From the NCBI GenBank assembly GCA_004014935.1, contig CP025324.1, positions 124,001 to 188,000 of the forward strand: 64,000 nt of DNA. The letters run 5' to 3'. The notes under the pieces are model-generated. The model ran no database searches. It saw only the letters and a list, made by a program, of their open reading frames with translations, and was not told where the DNA came from. Source of the stretch: Saccharomycopsis malanga (Eukaryota; Ascomycota; Saccharomycetes; Ascoideales; Saccharomycopsidaceae). Below are positions 1 to 8,800 of this stretch, piece after piece (within the stretch, counting starts at the first letter, position 1; each line of letters starts with the position of its first letter). A program made the translations under genes and the position numbers.

Positions 1-334
1 GCTGGAACAACCCATGAACATGCAAAGATGTATTTTGGTCTGGCAATTGGTTGTTAACATAAATCAAAACTCTGTCACCACGGTTCACATGAATCTCCGG
101 ACATGGCCATTGGTTGTTGATACCAATAACCGTCTTGTTCACACCATCTGGCGCACGCGTGAGATAGCTCACATTCAAATGAAACGTCTTGGTTTCACCA
201 GTGCTGTATGAAGTGTTATGGAAAGACTTATATAATGAACTTCCACTTGTAGCATTCACCGATGAGTTGAAATGTGATGCTCCCAGAACAAGATTCGCCA
301 ATAACGACGACACCAAAAGTATATCAACAAACAT
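1..334 (-). CDS. Multicopper oxidase, Fet3/laccase-like, N-terminal part (cut by window edge)
   Basis: Reading the minus strand from an ATG at 334 gives 111 codons that stay open to the window edge. The protein opens with a hydrophobic segment that looks like a signal peptide (about residues 1-20), then NxS/T sites, then a cupredoxin fold start with the segments VIGINNQWPCPEI and VNRGDRVLIYVNNQLP, and ends with HVHGLFQ. HxHG is the first copper-ligand motif of multicopper oxidases. In yeasts this family includes the Fet3 ferroxidases that oxidise Fe(II) at the cell surface for high-affinity iron uptake. The missing C-terminal part would show whether a membrane anchor (Fet3-like) is present, so ferroxidase versus laccase is not settled here. 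Confidence 0.85.
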   Translation of the reverse strand, partial: MFVDILLVSSLLANLVLGASHFNSSVNATSGSSLYKSFHNTSYSTGETKTFHLNVSYLTRAPDGVNKTVIGINNQWPCPEIHVNRGDRVLIYVNNQLPDQNTSLHVHGLFQ

Positions 335-1582
335 TTTGTCCTTACTTTTTGTTCTCTTTAACTAGCAAATTGTTATGGCAAACTAAAAAAAAAGAACAGA
401 TGTGAAAGGGTATAAATAGCCTGAAAAAGTGATAAAAAAAACCCCCAAGTCCACCAGAAAAAAAAAAAGTAAAAAGTGTTAAAGAAAATTGGCAGAGAGA
501 GGCTCTATGTAAAACAGGTATAAAAAGATTGGTGGTGAATTTTTTTTTTCCCCTACAGTTATAACTATGCTCAATTTTTTTTATCTTTTTAATCTGCAGC
601 TGCACCTATGCGCGCTATTGTGCAGAAAACGGTGCATAAAATAGCGGTAGTGTGCATCACAATACATAATTAAAATATAAAAAATGCTGCATGCATGCAA
701 GAGGCACCGCAATACTTACAGAATAAGGCCGGGTGATGGGGTGTGGTATTTTCCGAGGAATGGATTCCTTGGCTCTTTCTCTACTGTAGACTAAGTTTTC
801 TCAATTAAATGCTATAGTTTTTCATGCGGCGGCAATCACGCAATGTTCAATAATTACTCTTCAAGATATCAGAATACCTGTGGAAAGCGACACCCGGGTC
901 TATAACTATACTGCTCAGGTGAATCACGAGTATTTAAGCTTTCATACTACCGAGAACCTGCAGTAGACAGTGATATTGCCGGGGCTGCCAATCACATCTC
1001 TTTGGTAAGGCATGTTAAGGTGAGCCTTAATATGCTAGTGTAGTGAATCATTTATATGTATAGAAGATAATGACTCTGCTGCAAGATCAAAGCGGTTGGC
1101 ATTATCCAATGCACCAACAGTTTGCTGAACAATAATATATGCTACCCTTGAAGAATCATAGATGGTTTAGATAGCTTTTCCAATACTCCCCAGATGGTTT
1201 AGATTATGCTTTCCTGTTACAGTCACCTGCTGCTAGATTGTCTCGATAAGGTGCTAGTTGCCTTGCCTTGCATACATTCTCATACTTTAGCCAGCCAATG
1301 GTGTGCACTATTTACCCTGGTCTCCTACGGTACCACTCCCACGGGTCCTTCCCTTCTCAGGTGGTGAAGAACTCAATTACTAAAGACAGCCTCCCATTGG
1401 CCAGCGGCTTGAAAAAGTATAGATTCATCACTAAAAGTTTTTCAAAGATAATGGCACCACTCATGTAAACCAAAGCCCGTTATTTTGGCTGTCATACATT
1501 GTGGTTTTTTTATACTAACTCATGTTCATATTTGTTATTGCAGTTGCTTAAATTCTCTGATAGATTTGTATTCATATTCGAA
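335..1582. other. Intergenic spacer, divergent promoter region
   Basis: No convincing gene. The first 300 bases are A/T-run rich and should hold the promoter of the minus-strand multicopper oxidase. An ATGCATGC cluster lies near 686-699. At 1513-1519 there is a perfect TACTAAC followed by TTATTGCAG (AG at 1542-1543), which looks like the 3' end of a yeast intron in the 5' leader of the small gene downstream. I could not identify a convincing 5' splice site. Confidence 0.5.
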
Positions 1583-1822
1583 ATGTTCATTAGAGCCACC
1601 ACTTATAAAAAGCTTACAAGCTCGTTATTTTCGACTACTTTTGCTGTTGCTTTGGGTGTTGTTTCGCTCAGTTCGGTTCTCGAATGTCCTGTAAACCAAG
1701 TGTCCAACGAAAATGATGACCAATACAGTTTAAACAACAAGCAAAAAGAGTTGATGCTTCTCCAGCAGCAACAGATTGAACAACAGCGTCATGCTGTTAA
1801 TCAAACCAATAACAAAATATAG
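1583..1822 (+). CDS. Small hypothetical protein, one hydrophobic helix
   Basis: An 79-residue reading frame begins at the ATG at 1583. It has a basic N-terminus (MFIRATTYKK), one hydrophobic segment (about residues 15-33, containing AVALGVVSLSSV), a CPV motif directly after it, and a polar Gln-rich C-terminal tail (LMLLQQQQIEQQR). The layout resembles small mitochondrial inner-membrane or other single-span proteins, but I do not recognise the family. The frame is open upstream of the ATG without another Met. A branch-site and acceptor-like sequence ends 40 bases before the ATG, so the leader may be spliced. It could still be a chance frame; conservation in related yeasts would decide. Confidence 0.45.
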   Translation: MFIRATTYKKLTSSLFSTTFAVALGVVSLSSVLECPVNQVSNENDDQYSLNNKQKELMLLQQQQIEQQRHAVNQTNNKI

Positions 1823-3156
1823 TAATTTATAATAGGTTATTGTTTATATACTAGTTCTACAACCATCAATATCATCTCAATGGCATCAATCTTGGTTGAA
1901 ACTAATTTAATAATCACTCTCATCATGGTATGTGTTGTCGAACACATTTCTAGCACGCAATAGTCATTTACATCATGGCATATCTTCCTGACAGCTTCTC
2001 TTATCTCATATTTCATTGATCATAATCCATCGTTTTTTATCATGTCCCATCACTTGTCTTTTCAGGTTTAAAGTTGATAACTTTTTGCATTTTCTGGCGG
2101 TCTATATATTACAGTTTTTTCGTTAATTGTTTTTGTTTTTAATTACGTTTATACATATTACGGTGTAACATTGGTTTGTTGAATAAACCTTTCCACTGAT
2201 TGGTCTTTGTAGATATAATTGGAAAGCATGACTAGAATTGTGTTTATCTTACCATTGAAACCTCTATGTCAATGAAATCGGCAGGGCTTGCTATAAGGCC
2301 AGAAGTTGTCTGGTGTTACGCAAGATACCTAACTAAACATTGAAATTTGAAGTAAAGACAGCGAGATATTGTCACTACTGCAGAATATTACGTTGGTAGT
2401 GGCGTTTCGGGCAAGTAAAATGTAGCACTTTTTGCAGTAAAAATGTAGCTGTGAAAAAGAACAACTATTCTCTACACTTTCAGCAAATCAACTCGTTGTA
2501 AAGTAAAGATCAGCATTGACCTATTAATTGGATGTCCTACAATAAGCACCTTGAAATTAGTATCATTCATCCACCAATGTACTTTAAATTCATGATACAA
2601 AATCCTTCACTTTTTCATATTACAACGTAGATACATCTATTTGCTAAAACACTCCATTACTAATACTTGTACAAGTTTAGCGAGGTTGAATCATTGACAC
2701 CCAATCTGTCAGAGACTCGTTCAAGGTGCGTTAGTCTCACGCAGCTCTTCGGGGACTAGTTACGATGACTCAACATAGGATTTTCCTTATAATGTCTTAC
2801 AAGTTGTACAGTTTGATTCTAGGAGATGTAACATCATTGACTCATCCAATACAAGTTGCCTAACAAATTGCCAGGCTTGAAATTGCACCTTTTTTGCCTT
2901 TTTTGCCTTTTTTTTCGGTGCAATTTTTCCGTTTTTTCGTGCACAATTTTTTGAAATATTTTTTTTCGGAGTTTGCCTGTATTTAGTGGGAAAAAAATAT
3001 TTCAGATTTTTTTCAGTCTTCGAAGATCCTTCTGAATAAAGGGCTGATAAAATCTCATCAAACAGTACTGCTTCAGGCTTTTCTTTTCAACATATCCAGC
3101 CTGCTCTCGGTTCGATTTTCAACAGTTTTCGACCATAATATATGTACAGTTCAACA
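1823..3156. other. Intergenic spacer upstream of GLY1
   Basis: No gene is seen on either strand. The last 270 bases are pyrimidine-rich with long T runs, as in many yeast promoters. At 2880-2926 a perfect 10-base inverted repeat (AAATTGCACC / GGTGCAATTT) flanks a T-rich stretch with TTTTTTGCC units. The remainder is unremarkable AT-rich sequence. Confidence 0.5.
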
Positions 3157-4194
3157 ATGTCTGCTTACCAATCACCAACCCATAACGATTTCAGAAGTGA
3201 TACTTTCACTGCTCCTTCCCCAGACATTCTCAATGCTGCTTTGACTTGCTCTTTGGGTGACGATGATTATTACGAGGACCATGACACCAACCATTTGGGC
3301 GAATATGTAGCGGAACTTGCTGGTAAAGAAGCTGGTTTGTACTGTGTTTCTGGTGTCATGTCTAATCAGATTGCTCTTAGATCTCTTCTTTTCCAGCCTC
3401 CATACACCATTTTGCTTGACCACCGTGCACATGTCTACACTTACGAAGGTGCTGGTCTTGCCATGTTATCTGGTGCTATGGTAAAACCTGTGATTCCAGC
3501 TAACGGTCTTTATTTGACTCTCGAGGATGTTCAGAAAAACGTCAACTTGTCTGAGGAATACTACTTTGCCACCACTAGGGTTGTCAGTTTGGAAAACACA
3601 ATCAACGGTGTCATAATGCCTATCGAAGAAATCAAAAGAATTTCCGAATGGTGCAGAACTAAAAACTTGAAACTTCATTTGGATGGTGCTAGATTATGGA
3701 ACGCCAGTGCTGCCACCGGTATTCCAATAAAAGAATATTGTCAGTACTTTGACACCGTTTCCCTTTGTTTGTCCAAAGGTATTGGTGCTCCTGTGGGTTC
3801 CGTTCTTGTTTCCGACAAGCAAACCAAACAGATTGCCAAGAAGTTTAGAAAGCAATCTGGTGGTAACTTAAGACAAGCCGGTGTTATAACTTCGATGGCA
3901 CTTTATGCTTTGAAGAAAAACTTTCCTGATGCTTTGGTTTACACCCATGAAATTGCCAAAGAAGTAGCTGACTTGTGTAAAGAACTTGACGTCAAACTTC
4001 TTTTGCCGGCAGATACTAACTTTGTTTGGCTTGACGAATCTGTTGAAGATTTGGCCAAGTTAACCCAAGCCGGTAAGAAAAACGGCATCATTGTTAAGAA
4101 CAGTAGAATCGGTTTCCATTATCAGATCTCTAGGCAAAGTGTCAACGCTTTGAAAAAAAGTCTTGTTGAGGTCTTTGGTAATAGAAAGAACTAG
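3157..4194 (+). CDS. GLY1: Low-specificity L-threonine aldolase
   Basis: The 345-residue protein cleaves L-threonine and allo-threonine to glycine and acetaldehyde, the main glycine route in many yeasts, in the cytosol. It is a fold-type I PLP enzyme. The N-terminal DFRSDTFTAPS segment, the YYEDHDTNHLGEYVAELAGKE region, HLDGARLWNAS (aspartate for the PLP ring) and the Schiff-base lysine in SLCLSKGIGAPVGS (about K207) are all present. The length matches Gly1. An in-frame ATG lies 15 bases upstream at 3142, giving MYSST before the same protein. I prefer 3157 because it has A at -3 (CAACAATG), while 3142 sits in a poor TATATATG context. Confidence 0.93.
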   Translation: MSAYQSPTHNDFRSDTFTAPSPDILNAALTCSLGDDDYYEDHDTNHLGEYVAELAGKEAGLYCVSGVMSNQIALRSLLFQPPYTILLDHRAHVYTYEGAGLAMLSGAMVKPVIPANGLYLTLEDVQKNVNLSEEYYFATTRVVSLENTINGVIMPIEEIKRISEWCRTKNLKLHLDGARLWNASAATGIPIKEYCQYFDTVSLCLSKGIGAPVGSVLVSDKQTKQIAKKFRKQSGGNLRQAGVITSMALYALKKNFPDALVYTHEIAKEVADLCKELDVKLLLPADTNFVWLDESVEDLAKLTQAGKKNGIIVKNSRIGFHYQISRQSVNALKKSLVEVFGNRKN

Positions 4195-5073
4195 GGGATT
4201 TACAATCTTTTATAATATACATATATATTTATCACTAGTTTTGTGCTATTTTAGTTTTCATATCATATACACTAGCCCATATTTTAGATAATTTACGCTG
4301 TTGATAATAGACAAGGGTTGGAACCCTGATAGCTTGCATTAATAATTGTTTTTTGACAGTTGTAGGTAACTGATTGGTAGGATAAACAATGCTATTTTGC
4401 TAGTATATTGTTGTTAGCTTTAGGTATTGCCAGTATGTTCAAAGATACTGAACGCCTTCTTGTATAAACCTACCAAGATGAAAATACTAAGCTTAAAGCC
4501 ATGTAGTAAAATTCTAAAACAATTTATTTGTATGCTACTTTGAAACTACTTTTAACATCATATTACAGCAAAAAAAAAACTTTGTATGCAACCCTCATTA
4601 CAGCCAATATTCTCTTATCAATTATAGCTTCCCTTGTTTAATGCACAGTCCTCCCTCTAAGCCGACTGCTTCCTCCGGATTGCTTCCAAAAGATTGTCTC
4701 CTCAATTATATAGCTACAATATACCACGCTGATTAGTCATAAAACTAGCTACACCTTATCGTTATCGTACACGATCCCCAGTATATAAATACCATCAACA
4801 TCCATGCGGGAATTGAGCTCGCACTTGTTGAAAAAGTGAAAATCCTGAAAAATTTCCCAGCCAAAAGCGAAAAACATTTTTCCAGGAAAAAGAAAAAATT
4901 CTTATCTCAACCAAAGATAATAACACATCTATCCAAGTGTGTGGCAAATACCAGGCAGTTTTTGACAAACAAAACAAAAGAAAAAAAATACATTCAAACA
5001 GAGCTGTTTTCTAGTATTTTTTGAACTTTTGCAGTGCCATATAGTCTTTGTTTTTCGTTCATCTGTCAGTTTC
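4195..5073. other. Intergenic spacer between GLY1 and ALA1
   Basis: Nothing gene-like is seen. The part before 4300 is an AT-rich 3' region with TATATA tracts that could serve in 3'-end formation. The last 250 bases are A-rich (many AAAA and GAAAAA runs) and should hold the ALA1 promoter and leader. Confidence 0.45.
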
Positions 5074-8043
5074 ATGGTTCTCAACAAAATTACACTTTTA
5101 AAGAACCATAAGACTGCAATTTTCAATCATCTCACAAAAGCTATCAGAATGAGCTCCACTACTAGCAAGGATACCCAGAAATGGGACGCTGCTACTGTCA
5201 GAAACACGTTTTTGAAATACTTTGAAGAGAAACAACATAGATATGTGAAATCTTCTCCTGTTGTTCCATTTGACGACCCTACTTTGCTTTTTGCCAATGC
5301 TGGTATGAACCAATACAAGCCTATTTTCCTTGGTACTGTGGATCCTTCCAGCGACTTTTACACCTTGAAAAGAGCTGTCAACTCCCAAAAATGTATCAGA
5401 GCTGGTGGTAAGCACAACGATCTTGAAGATGTAGGCAAGGATTCTTACCACCACACCTTTTTCGAGATGTTGGGTAACTGGTCTTTTGGCGACTATTTTA
5501 AAGAAGAGGCCATTCCATATGCTTGGGACTTGTTGACCAAGGTGTATGGCTTGGATGCCGACAGACTCTATGTCACTTATTTTGGAGGTGACGAGAGCTT
5601 AGGTTTGGAGCCAGATTTGGAAGCTAAAGCCATCTGGCAAAAAACCGGAGTCAAGGATGACCATATCTTGCCAGGAAGTGCTGCTGATAACTTCTGGGAA
5701 ATGGGTGACCAAGGTCCATGTGGCCCATGTTCGGAAATTCACTATGATAGAATTGGTGGTAGAAATGCTGCTCACTTAGTCAACCAGGATGACCCAGACG
5801 TGTTGGAAATCTGGAACATTGTGTTTATCCAATATAACAGAGTCTCCAAAGAAGTTTTGAAACCATTGCCAAACAAACATATCGATACCGGTATGGGTTT
5901 TGAAAGATTGGTTTCTGTTTTGCAAGACGTCAGATCCAACTATGACACCAATGTGTTTATTCCATTATTCCAAAAGATCCAAGAGTTGACTGTCGCCAGA
6001 CAATACACTGGAAAGTTTGGTTCTGAAGACAAGGACGGTGTGGACACTGCCTACAGAGTGTTGGCTGATCATGTCAGAACTTTAGCCTTTGCTATTGCTG
6101 ATGGTGGGGTTCCTAACAATGAAGGTAGAGGCTATGTTTTGAGAAGAATCCTTAGAAGAGGTGCTCGTTATGCCAGAAAGTATTTGAACTACCCTATCGG
6201 AGAGAAGCCATTTTTCAGTTTATTGTTCCCTACCTTGGCTGAACAAGTTGATTCTATCTTCCCAGAGTTGAAGAAAAACAGCAAACTCATTATTGAGATT
6301 TTGAATGACGAGGAGTTGTCATTTGCCAAGACCTTGGACAGAGGTGAAAAGTTGTTTGAAACTTATGCTAAAACTGCTTTAAACACCAAGGAAAAAACTT
6401 TGTCCGGTAAAGATGTTTGGAGATTGTATGACACCTATGGTTTCCCAGTTGATTTGACTCAATTGATGGCCGAAGAATCTGGCTTGAAAATTGATGAAGT
6501 TGGGTTTGAAAAAGCCAAAAAAGAGTCATATGAGGCCTCCAAGGCTGGTGGAAACACTACTAAAGCTCAATTGGTGAAACTAGATGTTTATGCTATTGAC
6601 GAGTTGCATAAAGAGTTGCAATTACCTAAAACCGACGACTCTTTCAAATATCACACCAATGATATTAAAGCCAATGTGTTGGCTATCTACAATGGCAAAG
6701 AATTTGTTGACAAAATAGATTTCAGCCCAGAAGAACAAGTTGGAATCATCTTGGACAAAACCCCATTCTACGCTGAATCAGGTGGCCAAGAGTACGATAC
6801 TGGTAAAATTGTTTCTGCCAATGGCGGTCAGTTCAAGGTAGAAAACGTCCAATTGTATGGTGGTTATGTATTACATACTGGCCATTTGCTTACTGGAGAA
6901 TTGTCTACTAAGGATAACGTTGTTGCTTCTTTTGATGACGAAAGAAGATTGCCTATCAAAAACAACCACACTGGTACTCATGTTTTGAATTACGCTTTGA
7001 GAGAAGTGTTGGGTGATGGTGTTGATCAAAAAGGCTCTTTAGTTGCTCCTGAAAAGTTGAGATTTGATTTTTCGCATAACAAAGCTTTGTCCTTGAAGGA
7101 AATCGAACAGGTTGAAAAGATTGCCAACGAATACATCGAGAAAGACTTGAAGGTTTATTACAAGGATGTTGAATTGGACGTTGCTAAGAAAATCAATGGC
7201 TTAAGAGCTGTGTTTGGTGAAACTTATCCTAATCCAGTCAGAGTTGTTTCCATTGGTGTGTCTGTGGACGATTTGATCGCTACTCCAGAAAACCCAGAAT
7301 GGCATGGATATTCTATTGAATTCTGTGGTGGTACTCATGTTGCTTCCACCAAGGTGATTAAACAATTGGTGGTTATTGAAGAAAGCGGTATTGCCAAGGG
7401 CATTAGACGTGTGGTGGTTGTTTCTGGTGCCAAAGCTTATGAAGTCCAAAGCGTTGCTAAACAGTTTGAAGATGCTTTGGTTGTTTTAGAGGCCATGCCA
7501 TTTGGTGCAAACAAGGAAAAGAAGATTAAAGAATTAGGCGTTGAGTTGAAGAAACTTTCCATTTCTATCTTAGATAAGGAAGCTTTGAAAGAAAAGTTCA
7601 ACAAGATTGAAAAAGCTTACAAAGATGAAGTCAAAAAGATTCAAAAACAAGAAACCAGCAAAGTCCTTAGTCTTGTCAAAGATCACTTTAAAGAAGATTC
7701 AGACAGCAAAAGTGAATACTTCATCAAATACATTGATGAAGTTTCTGCCAACGCTAAACTTATCAACGAAGCTATTAACCACATCAAGAAAAACAATAAG
7801 GACAAGTCGATCTATTTGATTCTCGGCAACAAATCCGAGGGCAAATTGGCCCACGGTTGCTACATATCAAAGGAAGCTACTGATAAGGGCTTACAAGCTA
7901 ACGAGATTGCCGGTGTTGTCTCCAAGTATATCGGCGGTAAAGCTGGTGGTAAAGGTAACACCTGCCAAGGTGTCGGCACCGAGTTTGGTTCTATCAATAA
8001 AGCTGTCGATGAAGTCACCAAGTTGTTCCAAGAAAAATTATAA
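5074..8043 (+). CDS. ALA1: Alanyl-tRNA synthetase, cytosolic and mitochondrial forms
   Basis: Class II synthetase that charges tRNA-Ala. The catalytic core begins at WDAATVRNTFLKYFEEK, followed by motif 2-like sequence (RAGGKHNDLEDVG), the editing-domain zinc motifs NHTGTHVLN and EFCGGTHVAS, and the glycine-rich C-terminal domain (GGKAGGKGNTCQGVG). There are two in-frame ATGs. The ATG at 5074 adds a basic, acid-free leader (VLNKITLLKNHKTAIFNHL), a good mitochondrial presequence, giving 989 residues. The ATG at 5149 (MSSTTSKDTQ) gives the 964-residue cytosolic form. One gene supplying both compartments is the known arrangement for yeast ALA1, although S. cerevisiae uses non-AUG codons for the longer form. 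No in-frame CTG codon occurs from 5149 to the stop. Confidence 0.97.
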   Translation: MVLNKITLLKNHKTAIFNHLTKAIRMSSTTSKDTQKWDAATVRNTFLKYFEEKQHRYVKSSPVVPFDDPTLLFANAGMNQYKPIFLGTVDPSSDFYTLKRAVNSQKCIRAGGKHNDLEDVGKDSYHHTFFEMLGNWSFGDYFKEEAIPYAWDLLTKVYGLDADRLYVTYFGGDESLGLEPDLEAKAIWQKTGVKDDHILPGSAADNFWEMGDQGPCGPCSEIHYDRIGGRNAAHLVNQDDPDVLEIWNIVFIQYNRVSKEVLKPLPNKHIDTGMGFERLVSVLQDVRSNYDTNVFIPLFQKIQELTVARQYTGKFGSEDKDGVDTAYRVLADHVRTLAFAIADGGVPNNEGRGYVLRRILRRGARYARKYLNYPIGEKPFFSLLFPTLAEQVDSIFPELKKNSKLIIEILNDEELSFAKTLDRGEKLFETYAKTALNTKEKTLSGKDVWRLYDTYGFPVDLTQLMAEESGLKIDEVGFEKAKKESYEASKAGGNTTKAQLVKLDVYAIDELHKELQLPKTDDSFKYHTNDIKANVLAIYNGKEFVDKIDFSPEEQVGIILDKTPFYAESGGQEYDTGKIVSANGGQFKVENVQLYGGYVLHTGHLLTGELSTKDNVVASFDDERRLPIKNNHTGTHVLNYALREVLGDGVDQKGSLVAPEKLRFDFSHNKALSLKEIEQVEKIANEYIEKDLKVYYKDVELDVAKKINGLRAVFGETYPNPVRVVSIGVSVDDLIATPENPEWHGYSIEFCGGTHVASTKVIKQLVVIEESGIAKGIRRVVVVSGAKAYEVQSVAKQFEDALVVLEAMPFGANKEKKIKELGVELKKLSISILDKEALKEKFNKIEKAYKDEVKKIQKQETSKVLSLVKDHFKEDSDSKSEYFIKYIDEVSANAKLINEAINHIKKNNKDKSIYLILGNKSEGKLAHGCYISKEATDKGLQANEIAGVVSKYIGGKAGGKGNTCQGVGTEFGSINKAVDEVTKLFQEKL

Positions 8044-8800
8044 TTTTCATATACTCTAAGCTTTATTAAATTTTTCAATTCTACATATTAAGATAAACAT
8101 TACGATTTTTATTATTTCGATTGTACTGTGCAACCGGTTTTTATTTGATGGTAGATGTACGATATACTGAGAAGTGAATATAAATAATGTTCAAATCAAA
8201 AAAGAGATCTACCAAACTGTATATACTAGGCTTGAATGTAAGGTTAGTTTCTTCATTCTTAGTAAGAATTCTTATAAATTGATTATCTATATACGCATTA
8301 TGTATGTATGGCTTGGCTAGGAGGGAAATAACCAATATGAGACTACTTGTCTTTGTAAATTATTTGAAAATTATTTCTCTATCAAACGCATTACAATCTT
8401 CTCTATTCACCCTAAACGTTTTATTGGCACTTCTTTTTCAAGTATATTTTATTATATTGTAAAATAAGAGTCCAGTCAAAGGTTACCGAGAGTCAAGCAT
8501 CTATAGACGTTTCCATAATTAAAACCGTACTCATCATATATAGTCCTATTTTGCACTATAATTCACCATTTCTCTAAAAACTGTCTCTCGTGAAGCAAAT
8601 AAATTGTGCTTATTTCTGGATATATATCATATATAGTGTTCTGTATACATAGTATATTCTATTCCACTGGTGCGTTCTTGTTAACCGAAAAACTAGAAAG
8701 CAAAATAGGCTATATATGCAAACTCTCTTCTGGTAAGCTAAGCGACACTATCAACCTGGAAGGCTCCACGGCTGTAAGAAACTTTTTAAATGGGTTTATT
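8044..8800. other. Intergenic spacer upstream of zinc-cluster factor gene
   Basis: No gene supported. The frame of the downstream transcription factor is open from about 8606 but contains no ATG before 8801, so this part is treated as leader. The region is AT-rich with several TATATA tracts. Confidence 0.4.

Noticed and set aside
1268-1468. 66-codon frame ending just before a GTAAAC, considered as first exon of the gene at 1583
   Set aside because: Joining GTAAAC at 1465 to the acceptor at 1543 puts the downstream part in the wrong frame for the 79-codon protein.
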